Positions 19,458 through 28,016 of a DNA stretch of 35,229 nt are shown here, one piece after another. A model generated the notes under the pieces. It made no database searches and was not told the origin of the DNA. It saw nothing but the letters and a program-made list of their open reading frames with translations. The DNA is from Candidatus Aenigmatarchaeota archaeon (lineage in GTDB: Archaea > EX4484-52), in the NCBI GenBank assembly GCA_023137195.1, contig JAGLPV010000032.1, positions 1-35,229 of the forward strand. The letters are read 5' to 3'. A program made the translations under genes and the position numbers. Position 1 is the first letter of the stretch. Each line of letters begins with the position of its first letter.

Positions 19458-19490
19458 TACTTTATATATGCCAAAAAAACATAATATCTT

Positions 19491-20333
19491 ATGGTCAAAA
19501 GCAATAAATTTGTCTCAATAGATGCAGGAGCAACAACCACCTGTTTTTACTCATCCTCTAAAATTATCACCAGAAGCACACGCAGTTTATTCGATATAAA
19601 AAAAAGGAAAATGAAAAACAACTGCCTTGAAATTTTTGAAGAATTAAAAACAAAAAAAATATACATGACGGGCGTCCTGAGCGATGTAATCGGGGAAAAT
19701 CAAACATTATTAAAAAAAATCAATGGAGAAGACATGAAGATACAATATGTCTCAGAAATAGATTCAATTGCAAAAGGCGCTTTATCATACATAAATAATC
19801 GCGCGGAAAATATAGAAACTGCCCTTATCGCCTCCTGCGGAACAGGACTGTGCCTTGTGTATTTTGATAAAGGAAAAATAACACATTTGGGCGGCAGTGC
19901 AATATGCGGCGGAACGCTCCTTGGCTCATTGCGGTTAATGCTAAGGCGAAAAATAAAAATTGAAGAACTGAAAAAATACACGCCGGAAAATTACAACCAT
20001 AGTATGGATTATGTTTTAAATGACTTTACGAAACAAACAATCGGCATGCTTCCGCCGGACACTACATTTTCAAATTTTGCAAATGTGAGCTATTATCCTA
20101 AAGAACAAAGCGAAGAGGAAATCATCTGCTCTGTGCTTAATCTTGTATCTGAAAATATAGTCTCAACAGCCAGTCTGGCAATCAAAAACACACCTGCAAA
20201 AAACATAATATTTACGGGAAATGTCATCAGATTTCCTTTTGTTGAAAGCGTGATAAAAAAATATTTGACTGATTTCAACCTGTACTTTGTAAAAGATTGT
20301 GCTGTCGTCGCAAGAGGATGCCTGATATCCTGA
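19491..20333 (+). CDS. Type II pantothenate kinase homologue (CoaW/PANK-like)
   Basis: 'SIDAGATTTCFY' (phosphate 1), 'YVSEIDSIAKGALSYI' (catalytic Glu region), 'ALIASCGTGLCLVYFDKGKITHLGGSAICGGTLLGSLRLM' matches CoaW '[37 protein letters not shown]'; 'LPPDTTFSNFANV' matches 'IPGDLTAANFGHV'. Confidence 0.8.
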   Translation: MVKSNKFVSIDAGATTTCFYSSSKIITRSTRSLFDIKKRKMKNNCLEIFEELKTKKIYMTGVLSDVIGENQTLLKKINGEDMKIQYVSEIDSIAKGALSYINNRAENIETALIASCGTGLCLVYFDKGKITHLGGSAICGGTLLGSLRLMLRRKIKIEELKKYTPENYNHSMDYVLNDFTKQTIGMLPPDTTFSNFANVSYYPKEQSEEEIICSVLNLVSENIVSTASLAIKNTPAKNIIFTGNVIRFPFVESVIKKYLTDFNLYFVKDCAVVARGCLIS

Positions 20334-20334
20334 T

Positions 20335-20877
20335 TTAATTTTTTATATTATTCATGACAGCTGCTGCAAATTCTTTTATTGCATTCGGACCATTTCCTGT
20401 GATGAAATGCCTGTCAACAACAACATCCTTGTTTACAAAAATCGCCCCTTTTGAATTCAGATATTCTTTCCCTGCCTGGAAAACTGTTGCTCTCTTGCTT
20501 GTCAGGAGACCTGCTCCTGCAAGGATTTGCGGGGCAAGGCAAATAGCGCCTATGGTTTTATTAAAGGCATGAGCAACCTTTGCAAGCCCGAGATAATTTG
20601 CATCCTTGTATAATTTGTGTTTTTCAACACCTTTTCCGCCTACAAAGACAACAGCATTATACTGAGATAAATCAATATTCATTATATCTTTTTCAACTTC
20701 AATGCTTCCGCCAAGTGCTCCATTTATGATTCCTGTTGCAGAAGAGGTAACCATGGTTGCATATCCATTCTCTTCGAATATTTTCTTTGTCTCAAATAAT
20801 TCTTCATCTCTAAAGTCAGATGGTGCAATAACCATCAGTATATTTCCCTTTATTTCAATTTCCTCGTTTGTTTCCAT
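20335..20877 (-). CDS. DJ-1/PfpI family protein
   Basis: 'AVVFVGGKG...IGAICLAPQILAGAGLL' nucleophile-elbow (AICLAP) and surrounding fold pattern. Confidence 0.92.
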   Translation of the reverse strand: METNEEIEIKGNILMVIAPSDFRDEELFETKKIFEENGYATMVTSSATGIINGALGGSIEVEKDIMNIDLSQYNAVVFVGGKGVEKHKLYKDANYLGLAKVAHAFNKTIGAICLAPQILAGAGLLTSKRATVFQAGKEYLNSKGAIFVNKDVVVDRHFITGNGPNAIKEFAAAVMNNIKN

Positions 20878-21014
20878 AATATTATCCCTTTTTTATGCAT
20901 TTTGGGAATTACGAGTGTTTCTTGTTTTTTGCTCAGTAAACCTGCCCAATAATGCAATGCTTATCAAAAATAAGCGTATATATTTATTTTCACAGTAAAG
21001 CATATAAATATAAC

Positions 21015-21159
21015 ATATCAAGTAAAAATCTTTCAGATTGATTTCTATTTGTTTCAATAAAAGAGTCTTACAATTAATACTACTTTTAATGTTGTAAATA
21101 AACTTCTTGTGAGATTTTACTGCTTATTTACAATGTGAAAGATTTTTTCATGTTGATAT
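21015..21159. other. Nested inverted repeat / multi-stem element
   Basis: Outer arms 21015-21035 (ATATCAAGTAAAAATCTTTCA) and 21136-21159 (TGAAAGATTTTTTCATGTTGATAT), enclosing TTACAATTAA/TTAATGTTGTAA and GTAAATAA/TTATTTAC hairpins. Confidence 0.5.
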
Positions 21160-21210
21160 CTAAAGTTCCTTATGAAATTATACACTTTATATACAATGAA
21201 CAAGTAGAAA

Positions 21211-21864
21211 TCATTCAACTGGTTTTGATTTATTCTTTTTGTTGTCCTTCAAAAACAAAAGAGGAAAAATTATATCGCTTGTACAACAGGGAACAATTAC
21301 TGCCAGGATTATGAAAATAAACACCGCCCCGATGTGATGCACCCATTCTGTCAGACCAAAAGAGATTAAATAAAGAATAGATGCCATGGAACTTATAAAT
21401 ACATGAGTAGAATGAGAAAAGATAGTGCTTTTTGTGGTTTTGGGAACAATCAAACCGGTAAAAATACCTACTGCCAAGAAAGGTAATATTATCTGGGGGT
21501 GTTCTAAAATACATATATGCAGATGCATTTTTACGCCAAGAAGAGTTCCTGCAATGAAAGGAATAACAATATCGCTTACTCCGCACACCACTACTGCGCC
21601 GAAAAACCCGATAACTACTGCTTTCAAAAGTTTTTTCTCGTGACGCCAGAACATTGCTGTGGTTGCTGTGGCACTAAAGAGCATATGCATGGGATGAAAG
21701 ACATGAAATAATAGACCTGCTCCTTTTGGAAAATTGTCGGCGTTCAATAAAACAGAAATGAAGCTAAGCAGTCCTAAAAGGATTATACCAAAAGCTACAC
21801 TAAAAATAGTATAAGGGAGATGCGCTTCCAACTCACTAATAATATGGTTGATTTGTTTTTTCAT
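21211..21864 (-). CDS. Polytopic membrane protein of unknown function, His-rich, possible internal duplication
   Basis: About 6 TMs; 'FHVFHPMHMLF', 'KMHLHICILEHPQ', 'EWVHH'; related half motifs 'VSDIVIPFIAG' and 'CTSDIIFPLLF'. Confidence 0.65.
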   Translation of the reverse strand: MKKQINHIISELEAHLPYTIFSVAFGIILLGLLSFISVLLNADNFPKGAGLLFHVFHPMHMLFSATATTAMFWRHEKKLLKAVVIGFFGAVVVCGVSDIVIPFIAGTLLGVKMHLHICILEHPQIILPFLAVGIFTGLIVPKTTKSTIFSHSTHVFISSMASILYLISFGLTEWVHHIGAVFIFIILAVIVPCCTSDIIFPLLFLKDNKKNKSKPVE

Positions 21865-21906
21865 GAGTATTTAAAGCAAATATGTTTTTTAAATTATGTC
21901 TTCTGG

Positions 21907-22824
21907 TTAAACCAGTTCCTTTGCAAGAATCATAGAAATATCCATGTTTGTATATTCCTGATTAATTGTGTTTGTAATATAAATCTTGTCGTATGCTTTC
22001 TTTATTCTCTCCAACCCCGTTCCAAGCACACCATGCGTTGCAAATGCAATTGTTTTTTTCGCTCCGGCGTCTTTTAGTTTTTGCGCAACCTGTGAAAGAG
22101 TCCCTCCGCTTTCAATCAGGTCATCGCATACACATATATTTTTTCCTGCCAGGTTTTTCAAATCAAGAGACCCGTCTTTCAATTCAATATTATATGAATC
22201 TATCCTTTTCTTGCCGAACCCATCCATATTAAGCCGTTTTTGCGCCCCAAAATCAGGAGCTATGAAAACAAACTTATCTGCATCATCGCCAAAATCTTTC
22301 TCTAGTTTTTCCCGGAATAAAGAGGTAATTGGGTTGATTATATTTTTTATTTTTCCTTCTGCCTTAATTTTTTTGAACCAGTCCTTATTTGAGCAATGGG
22401 CGTCAAAGACAGTTATTTTTTTCACGCTAAAATAATTGAGGTATTTTTCAATCATCTGCCTTGCGACATTTGCCTCTCCTGTTTTAAATTCATTGTCCTG
22501 CATTGCATAAGGCATGTATGTAAAAACCAGTTCAATGCTGTCTGCTGTGTTTTTTAAGATATAAAGCAATATTTCAAGCTCAAGAAGCGTATCATTTGTC
22601 TTGTTGTCTTTTGTCTGCCCGCTGAATACAACAGTTGTTGGATTGGCTTTAATGGAATCCATGTTCTCAAGGCGAAGATAACTCTCCCCGTCAGGGAAAA
22701 TGAATTTGCCTTCGTTATTGGGTAAAGGGTATGTAATATTATATTCAGAAGGACTTAAAATACCAGTTTGCTTTACTTTATCCAAAAGATGCTTTGCTGA
22801 ATTTGCAAAGATTATGTTTTTCAT
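21907..22824 (-). CDS. prs: Ribose-phosphate pyrophosphokinase (PRPP synthetase)
   Basis: 'FVFIAPDFGAQKRLNMDGFGKKRID', PRPP loop 'ICVCDDLIESGGTLSQVAQKLKDAGAKKTIAFATHGVL', 'TYMPYAMQDNEFKTGE'. Confidence 0.92.
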   Translation of the reverse strand: MKNIIFANSAKHLLDKVKQTGILSPSEYNITYPLPNNEGKFIFPDGESYLRLENMDSIKANPTTVVFSGQTKDNKTNDTLLELEILLYILKNTADSIELVFTYMPYAMQDNEFKTGEANVARQMIEKYLNYFSVKKITVFDAHCSNKDWFKKIKAEGKIKNIINPITSLFREKLEKDFGDDADKFVFIAPDFGAQKRLNMDGFGKKRIDSYNIELKDGSLDLKNLAGKNICVCDDLIESGGTLSQVAQKLKDAGAKKTIAFATHGVLGTGLERIKKAYDKIYITNTINQEYTNMDISMILAKELV

Positions 22825-22859
22825 ATTTTTATTGACAGGAATATTTTATAAAAATATGG

Positions 22860-23291
22860 TCATCCAAAAACAAAAATCAAAAACAGATACCTAAATAGCT
22901 TCCCGACAAATACAAAAAAAGCAAATGCCTTCAAATCAGACTTTACAAGCCCTGCAAACAATGTCAAAGCATCCCCTATGAGAGGAACCCATGAAAAAAA
23001 CAAGATAGGATTCCCATACTTGTCAAAGAGTCTTTTTGCTTTTTTTAGTTTTTCATCATCTGTCTTGATTACCCTGTGAAATATTGTTTTTCTACCCAGA
23101 CGACCCACATAATAGTTTGTAAGAGAGCCGAAAAAATTCCCGAAAGTCGCAACCATGAGTAGTAAGAACAAGTCAAGTGTTTGCGTATGGGCATATCCTG
23201 CCACAAGTACTTCGGAGCCAAATGGAAGGATAGTAGATGCAAGGAAAGACACTACAAACACATTTAGGTAATGATAGAATGCAGACAGCAT
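22860..23291 (-). CDS. YqaA/DedA-like small membrane protein (paralogue 2)
   Basis: 'LASTILPFGSEVLVAGYAH...GNFFGSLTNYYVGRLGRK...FDKYGNPILFFSWVPLIGDALTLFAGLV'. Confidence 0.85.
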   Translation of the reverse strand: MLSAFYHYLNVFVVSFLASTILPFGSEVLVAGYAHTQTLDLFLLLMVATFGNFFGSLTNYYVGRLGRKTIFHRVIKTDDEKLKKAKRLFDKYGNPILFFSWVPLIGDALTLFAGLVKSDLKAFAFFVFVGKLFRYLFLIFVFG

Positions 23292-23343
23292 TTATTTAAA
23301 TGATATTAAAACTTATAAATGATTATGCTTCCTACATTGATCT

Positions 23344-23775
23344 TTAGACTAAAGAATAAATCATGACAAAATAGACTACAAATTTGCCGACAAAAACAAA
23401 AAAAGCAAATGCCTTTATATCTGCCTTTACCAACCCAGCAACCAATGTAAGAGCATCTCCGAGGAAAGGAATAGTTGTAAGAAGTAATACAGGATTCCCG
23501 TATTTATCGAACACTTCTTTTGCTCTTTTCAATTTTTTCCTGTCTATTTTGATTATCCTTGAAAATATAGTTTTATGACCCAGGTAACCCACATAGTAGT
23601 TTGTAATAGAACCTAAAAAATTCCCTATTGTCGTGTTCATAAGCAGCAGGAATGGGTTCAGCTGTCCTGTATGTGCATATAATATCACAAGCGGTTCTGA
23701 ACCAAAGGGAAGAACTGTTGAAGCAAGAAAAGACATGATAAATACGTTGATGTGGAGATAAAATTCAGGAAACAT
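23344..23775 (-). CDS. YqaA/DedA-like small membrane protein (paralogue 1)
   Basis: Same length (143 aa) and motif set as 22860-23291; adjacent, same strand. Confidence 0.85.
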   Translation of the reverse strand: MFPEFYLHINVFIMSFLASTVLPFGSEPLVILYAHTGQLNPFLLLMNTTIGNFLGSITNYYVGYLGHKTIFSRIIKIDRKKLKRAKEVFDKYGNPVLLLTTIPFLGDALTLVAGLVKADIKAFAFFVFVGKFVVYFVMIYSLV

Positions 23776-23832
23776 TCAATCACATGAGATAAATCCTGTT
23801 AAAACTTATAAAACTAATATTATATCAATATT

Positions 23833-24870
23833 ATGAGTGTTGTGAAAAAAATACAGCTTCCAAAGCAGGTGCTTGTAGGAAACGATATTTTGGAAAATAT
23901 AGGTTCTATTCTATCAGAACTAAATACCGGCAAAAATATTGCAATTGTCTGTGGGCAAAGAACCAGGGATATTGTAGAAGAAAAAATAATTCCCTATTTG
24001 AAAAAAAGCAATGTGAAATATGAAATTTTCATGTGTGGTGAAAGTTCTGTCGAGCAAATAGAGTATATAAAAAATCAGGTGCAAAACAAATATAATCTTG
24101 TTTTCGGTGTAGGGGGAGGGAAAAACATAGATGTCGCAAAAGTGACAGCTCACGAACTAAATATTGATTTTATTTCAATACCTACTGCACCCACCCATGA
24201 CGGCATTGCCTCTTCCTTTGCCACCATCAAAAAAAGACAAAAGAAGTATTCTATTAAAACAAGACCGCCTCTTGCAATAATCTGTGATGTGGAAATCATA
24301 CAAAAAGCAGACAGGAGATTTTTTGCAAGTGGATTCTGCGATGCTTATTCGAACTTTATTGCAACTGCTGACTGGAATCTGGCAAAAAAAGACAATGATG
24401 AATATTTTGGAAATTATGCTTATGAACTTTCAAAAGTCTCATCACTCTTGGTTGCAAAAAACATAGACTCTATTATTGATAGGACATCGGATGGAACAAG
24501 AACACTGCTTGAGGCATTGATTAGCGGCGGCATTGCTATGGAGATTGCCGGCTCATCCCGCCCATGCTCTGGTTCTGAACACCTGTTTGCGCATGCCATG
24601 GGGGCTGAAAATATCAATCTTCTTCACGGGGAAGCTGTTGGTGTCGGAATGTTGGTTTGTGCATACCTTCATAAATACAACTGGCAGAATGTCAAAAAAA
24701 ATCTTAAAAAAGTAAACATCCCTTTGGACTTATTAAAGGACACAGAACGGATGAAAAAAATATTTGCGACTGCAAAACAAATGGGGATTGACAGAGGTAG
24801 GTACACGATCCTTGACAAGACAAAGGAAGAGGAATTTGTAGAGTGCCTTAATAAGGTCTGCAAAGAATAA
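23833..24870 (+). CDS. egsA: sn-Glycerol-1-phosphate dehydrogenase
   Basis: 'GVGGGKNIDVAKVTAHELNIDFISIPTAPTHDGIASSFATIKK', 'SGSEHLFAHAMGAENINLLHGEAVGVG'. Archaeal lipid hallmark. Confidence 0.95.
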   Translation: MSVVKKIQLPKQVLVGNDILENIGSILSELNTGKNIAIVCGQRTRDIVEEKIIPYLKKSNVKYEIFMCGESSVEQIEYIKNQVQNKYNLVFGVGGGKNIDVAKVTAHELNIDFISIPTAPTHDGIASSFATIKKRQKKYSIKTRPPLAIICDVEIIQKADRRFFASGFCDAYSNFIATADWNLAKKDNDEYFGNYAYELSKVSSLLVAKNIDSIIDRTSDGTRTLLEALISGGIAMEIAGSSRPCSGSEHLFAHAMGAENINLLHGEAVGVGMLVCAYLHKYNWQNVKKNLKKVNIPLDLLKDTERMKKIFATAKQMGIDRGRYTILDKTKEEEFVECLNKVCKE

Positions 24871-24877
24871 CTGCTTA

Positions 24878-25453
24878 TTACATCCCTACTTCATCTGCAA
24901 TGGATTTCATTGATTCAAGTGCAATTTCTATAAATTCAGCACGGGATAATCCTGTTTTTTCTATATCATTTATCAGAGTCCTGTCTACATTTGCGGCAAA
25001 TGTCTTGTCCTTGATTTTTTTTGTGATTGATTTGACTTTTACATCCTTTATCTTTTTGTCCGGTCTCATCAATACATAGGCATAAATCAGTCCGGTTATA
25101 TTCTCAGCAGCAGAAAGGGCAAAATCCAGTTTGCTTTTTCGCTCTATATTTAGATGCCCGAGATGCTCTGTATGCGTTTTAATAGCATAAAACATTTCAG
25201 GGATGTTGTATCCCTCTTCTTCTAATATCGCACATGTTCTCATACCGTGTTCTTTATAATCTCCCGAAATGACATCCATATCAAGATCATGCAAAAGACC
25301 GGTTATTCCCCAGAAATCCACGTCCTCTTCAAAATGCTTTGCAAGCCCTCTCATTATGACTTCTGTTTCCCTGCTGTGATTTTTCAGATAGTCCTGCGTA
25401 ATGTATTTTTCCAGCAAGTCTCGTGCTTCTTCTATTGTAATTTTTGATTTCAT
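24878..25453 (-). CDS. HD-domain phosphohydrolase family protein
   Basis: 'HSRETEVIMRGLAKHF...WGITGLLHDLDMDV...HGMRTCAILEEEGY'; start overlaps the upstream stop by 4 nt. Confidence 0.85.
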   Translation of the reverse strand: MKSKITIEEARDLLEKYITQDYLKNHSRETEVIMRGLAKHFEEDVDFWGITGLLHDLDMDVISGDYKEHGMRTCAILEEEGYNIPEMFYAIKTHTEHLGHLNIERKSKLDFALSAAENITGLIYAYVLMRPDKKIKDVKVKSITKKIKDKTFAANVDRTLINDIEKTGLSRAEFIEIALESMKSIADEVGM

Positions 25454-26775
25454 ATGTTGTTGAAGTCGCCGTCAAATTTTGTTGCTTTTATACTCCTGTC
25501 ATCAATATAATGGTAATTTCCTCCCCTGGGCTTATTGAATAGAACATAATGGTATTTGAATTCATGTTTGGCAAGCCATTTTTCTGTAATTTTCTTCATG
25601 TCATCTGTTCTTGATGTGAAAAAAGTAATGATATGGCCCTGTTCATACCATTTGTTGACCCTGTCTTTTGCTCCGGGGATTTCAGCAGCAGTTTTCATAC
25701 GATCCTGTTCTTCATTCGGGACATCTTCGCATAGAACTCCATCTATATCGATGACATAATTCTTCAGTCCTGCGCGCAGCTTGGGGCTTGCCAATTTACC
25801 GTCTGTTGTTTTTTCAAATAAATCCTGTGATTCAGTTTCATTGACAACATTTACCAGGATTCCTTTTTTAAGACCGTCGATTATCTCATGCGCAACATCA
25901 ATCGCTACATTTTCCTGCGCCTCTATCGTTGTCGCGCCAATATGAGGCGTTGCAAGAACTTCGTCCATATCCATCAGACGGCTTTCAACAAATGGCTCAT
26001 TTATCCATACATCTATTGCCGCACTGTTCACTTTTTTGCTTTTTATTGCATCGTAAAGTGCATCTTCATTAATAAGCCCTCCTCTGCCGGCATTTATAAT
26101 TCGTACACCATCTTTCATCATTGCAATCTGCTCTTTATCAATTATATTTTTTGTGCTTTCTATCAGGTGCACATGAAGCGATACAAAATCAGACTCTTTC
26201 AACAGTTCGTTTAATTCAACTTTTTTGACATTAAGATGCCTCATGTAGTCTGCTTCGATAAAAGGATCGCACGCAATTACATTCATGTGCAGTCCATTGC
26301 AGATTCCTGCCACGATTTTTCCGACTTTTCCAAGACCGATAATGCCAAGAGTTTTTCCTTTTAATTCAATTCCCATGAATCTTTTTTTGTCCCATTTTTT
26401 CTCATGCTTCATGAAAATGTCTGCTTTATGGATATTTCTGGATAAAGTAAGAATCATTGCAACTGTATGCTCTGCAGCGGAATTTACATTGCCAAAAGGT
26501 GTATTCATAACTGCTATGCCTTTTCTTGTTGCCGCATCAATATTGATATTGTCGTAGCCGACCCCGGCCCTTCCGATGAGTTTAAGCTTTGACGCCTTTT
26601 CAATGATATTTTTTGTGATTTTTGTACCTCTTACAATTATTGCGTCATACTGGTCTATTATTTTTATTATTTCTTTCTCGCTCAAATCCGTCTTCACATC
26701 CACACTCATATCTTCTTCTGCATTTATCATGTCAACAGCAGTATGAGATACCGTATCTAATATAATTACTTTCAT
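25450..26775 (-). CDS. D-3-phosphoglycerate dehydrogenase-like domain fused to C-terminal HAD phosphatase-like domain
   Basis: SerA core 'GRAGVGYDNINIDAATRKGIAVMNTPFGNVNSAAEHTVAMIL', 'LGIIGLGKVGKIVA', 'NAGRGGLINEDAL', 'ATPHIGATTIEAQENVA'; then HAD 'YVIDIDGVLCED...FFTSRTDD...YHYIDDRS'. Confidence 0.88.
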   Translation of the reverse strand: MKVIILDTVSHTAVDMINAEEDMSVDVKTDLSEKEIIKIIDQYDAIIVRGTKITKNIIEKASKLKLIGRAGVGYDNINIDAATRKGIAVMNTPFGNVNSAAEHTVAMILTLSRNIHKADIFMKHEKKWDKKRFMGIELKGKTLGIIGLGKVGKIVAGICNGLHMNVIACDPFIEADYMRHLNVKKVELNELLKESDFVSLHVHLIESTKNIIDKEQIAMMKDGVRIINAGRGGLINEDALYDAIKSKKVNSAAIDVWINEPFVESRLMDMDEVLATPHIGATTIEAQENVAIDVAHEIIDGLKKGILVNVVNETESQDLFEKTTDGKLASPKLRAGLKNYVIDIDGVLCEDVPNEEQDRMKTAAEIPGAKDRVNKWYEQGHIITFFTSRTDDMKKITEKWLAKHEFKYHYVLFNKPRGGNYHYIDDRSIKATKFDGDFNNI

Positions 26776-26786
26776 TTTATTCCTCC

Positions 26787-27893
26787 TTAAATATAATTTT
26801 GAAGTTCATTTAGATAATTCGCTAAATCTTCTTCCTGGATGTCTCCCATATGAGCAATCCGGAATGTTGTCTGTTTGCCATCTTCGTTTAGTTTTTCATT
26901 TAATTTCCTATATCCTGTGTCGAACAAATACCCTTTGTTTCCTATTTTTTGCTTGACGGCTTTAAGGTCAATGTTTTTAGTGTTTATTATACACGATACA
27001 GTATCTGACTCATATCCTGCTTCAGGAAACATTTCCATACCTCTTTTTTTTGCCCATGTTCTTGTCATCATTGCCATTTGCCTGTGCCTATTAAACCTGT
27101 TTTCCAGTCCTTCTTCATTTAAGATGTAATCCGTCTGCCTGTCAAGAGCATATAGATGAGAGATTGAAGGGGTGTATGGAGTTTGGTTTTTGTCATAGCT
27201 TTTTTTTAGTTCCAGCAGATCAAAATAATACCCGCGTCCCTTTATTGTTTTTGCCTTGTCGTATGCTTTTTGGCTAACTGATGCCAGCGCAATACCAGAG
27301 GGCAGTGCCACTGCCTTTTGACCGGATGTAAGACAAATATCTATTCCTAGCTTGTCCACTTCAATTTTTGTCCCGCCAAGCGAACTGACGGCATCTACTA
27401 AAAACAATACATCTGGATATTTTTTCATGACTTCTGAGATTTCTTTAAGAGGATTTAAAAGCCCTGTTGAGGTTTCGCAATGGGTTATGCATACAGCATC
27501 ATATTCATTGCTGCTGAGTTTTTCATCTATCCTTTCCGGCTTTATTGCAGAACCCCATTCAACATCAATTTTTTCTGCTTCTTTTCCACAGGCAAGAGCA
27601 ATACTATGCCATTTTTTGCCAAATGCTCCGCAAACGCAATTGAGAACTTTTTTTGAAACGCAGTTTCTGATAGACGCTTCCATGAATCCTGAGCCAGAGG
27701 ATGTAGAAATTAGGCAATCGTTTTGGGTATAAAATAATTGTTGAAGCTTTGGCTTTATCCGACCAAATAGCTGACCAAATTCTTCTGTCCTGTGACCTAT
27801 CATTGGCTTTGACATTTCATCTAAAATTTCTGCCCGGACTTCTGTGGGTCCAGGGATAAAAAGTTTTTTGCCAGACATATAGATTTGTGACAT
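26787..27893 (-). CDS. Class V aminotransferase (AGT/serine-pyruvate aminotransferase type)
   Basis: 'FIPGPTEVRAEILDEMSKPMIGHRTEEF', 'LVDAVSSLGGTKIEVDKLGIDICLTSGQKAVALPSGIALASVS'. Confidence 0.92.
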   Translation of the reverse strand: MSQIYMSGKKLFIPGPTEVRAEILDEMSKPMIGHRTEEFGQLFGRIKPKLQQLFYTQNDCLISTSSGSGFMEASIRNCVSKKVLNCVCGAFGKKWHSIALACGKEAEKIDVEWGSAIKPERIDEKLSSNEYDAVCITHCETSTGLLNPLKEISEVMKKYPDVLFLVDAVSSLGGTKIEVDKLGIDICLTSGQKAVALPSGIALASVSQKAYDKAKTIKGRGYYFDLLELKKSYDKNQTPYTPSISHLYALDRQTDYILNEEGLENRFNRHRQMAMMTRTWAKKRGMEMFPEAGYESDTVSCIINTKNIDLKAVKQKIGNKGYLFDTGYRKLNEKLNEDGKQTTFRIAHMGDIQEEDLANYLNELQNYI

Positions 27894-28016
27894 GAAAGTT
27901 TATATATTTATAACAGGTGATAAACAAAGAAATGTATGCAATAAGAAATATAAACGAGTTTCCCACAAGCGCGCATAAAAGCCAAACTTATAAAAAAATA
28001 ACCTGATTCTAAGAAT

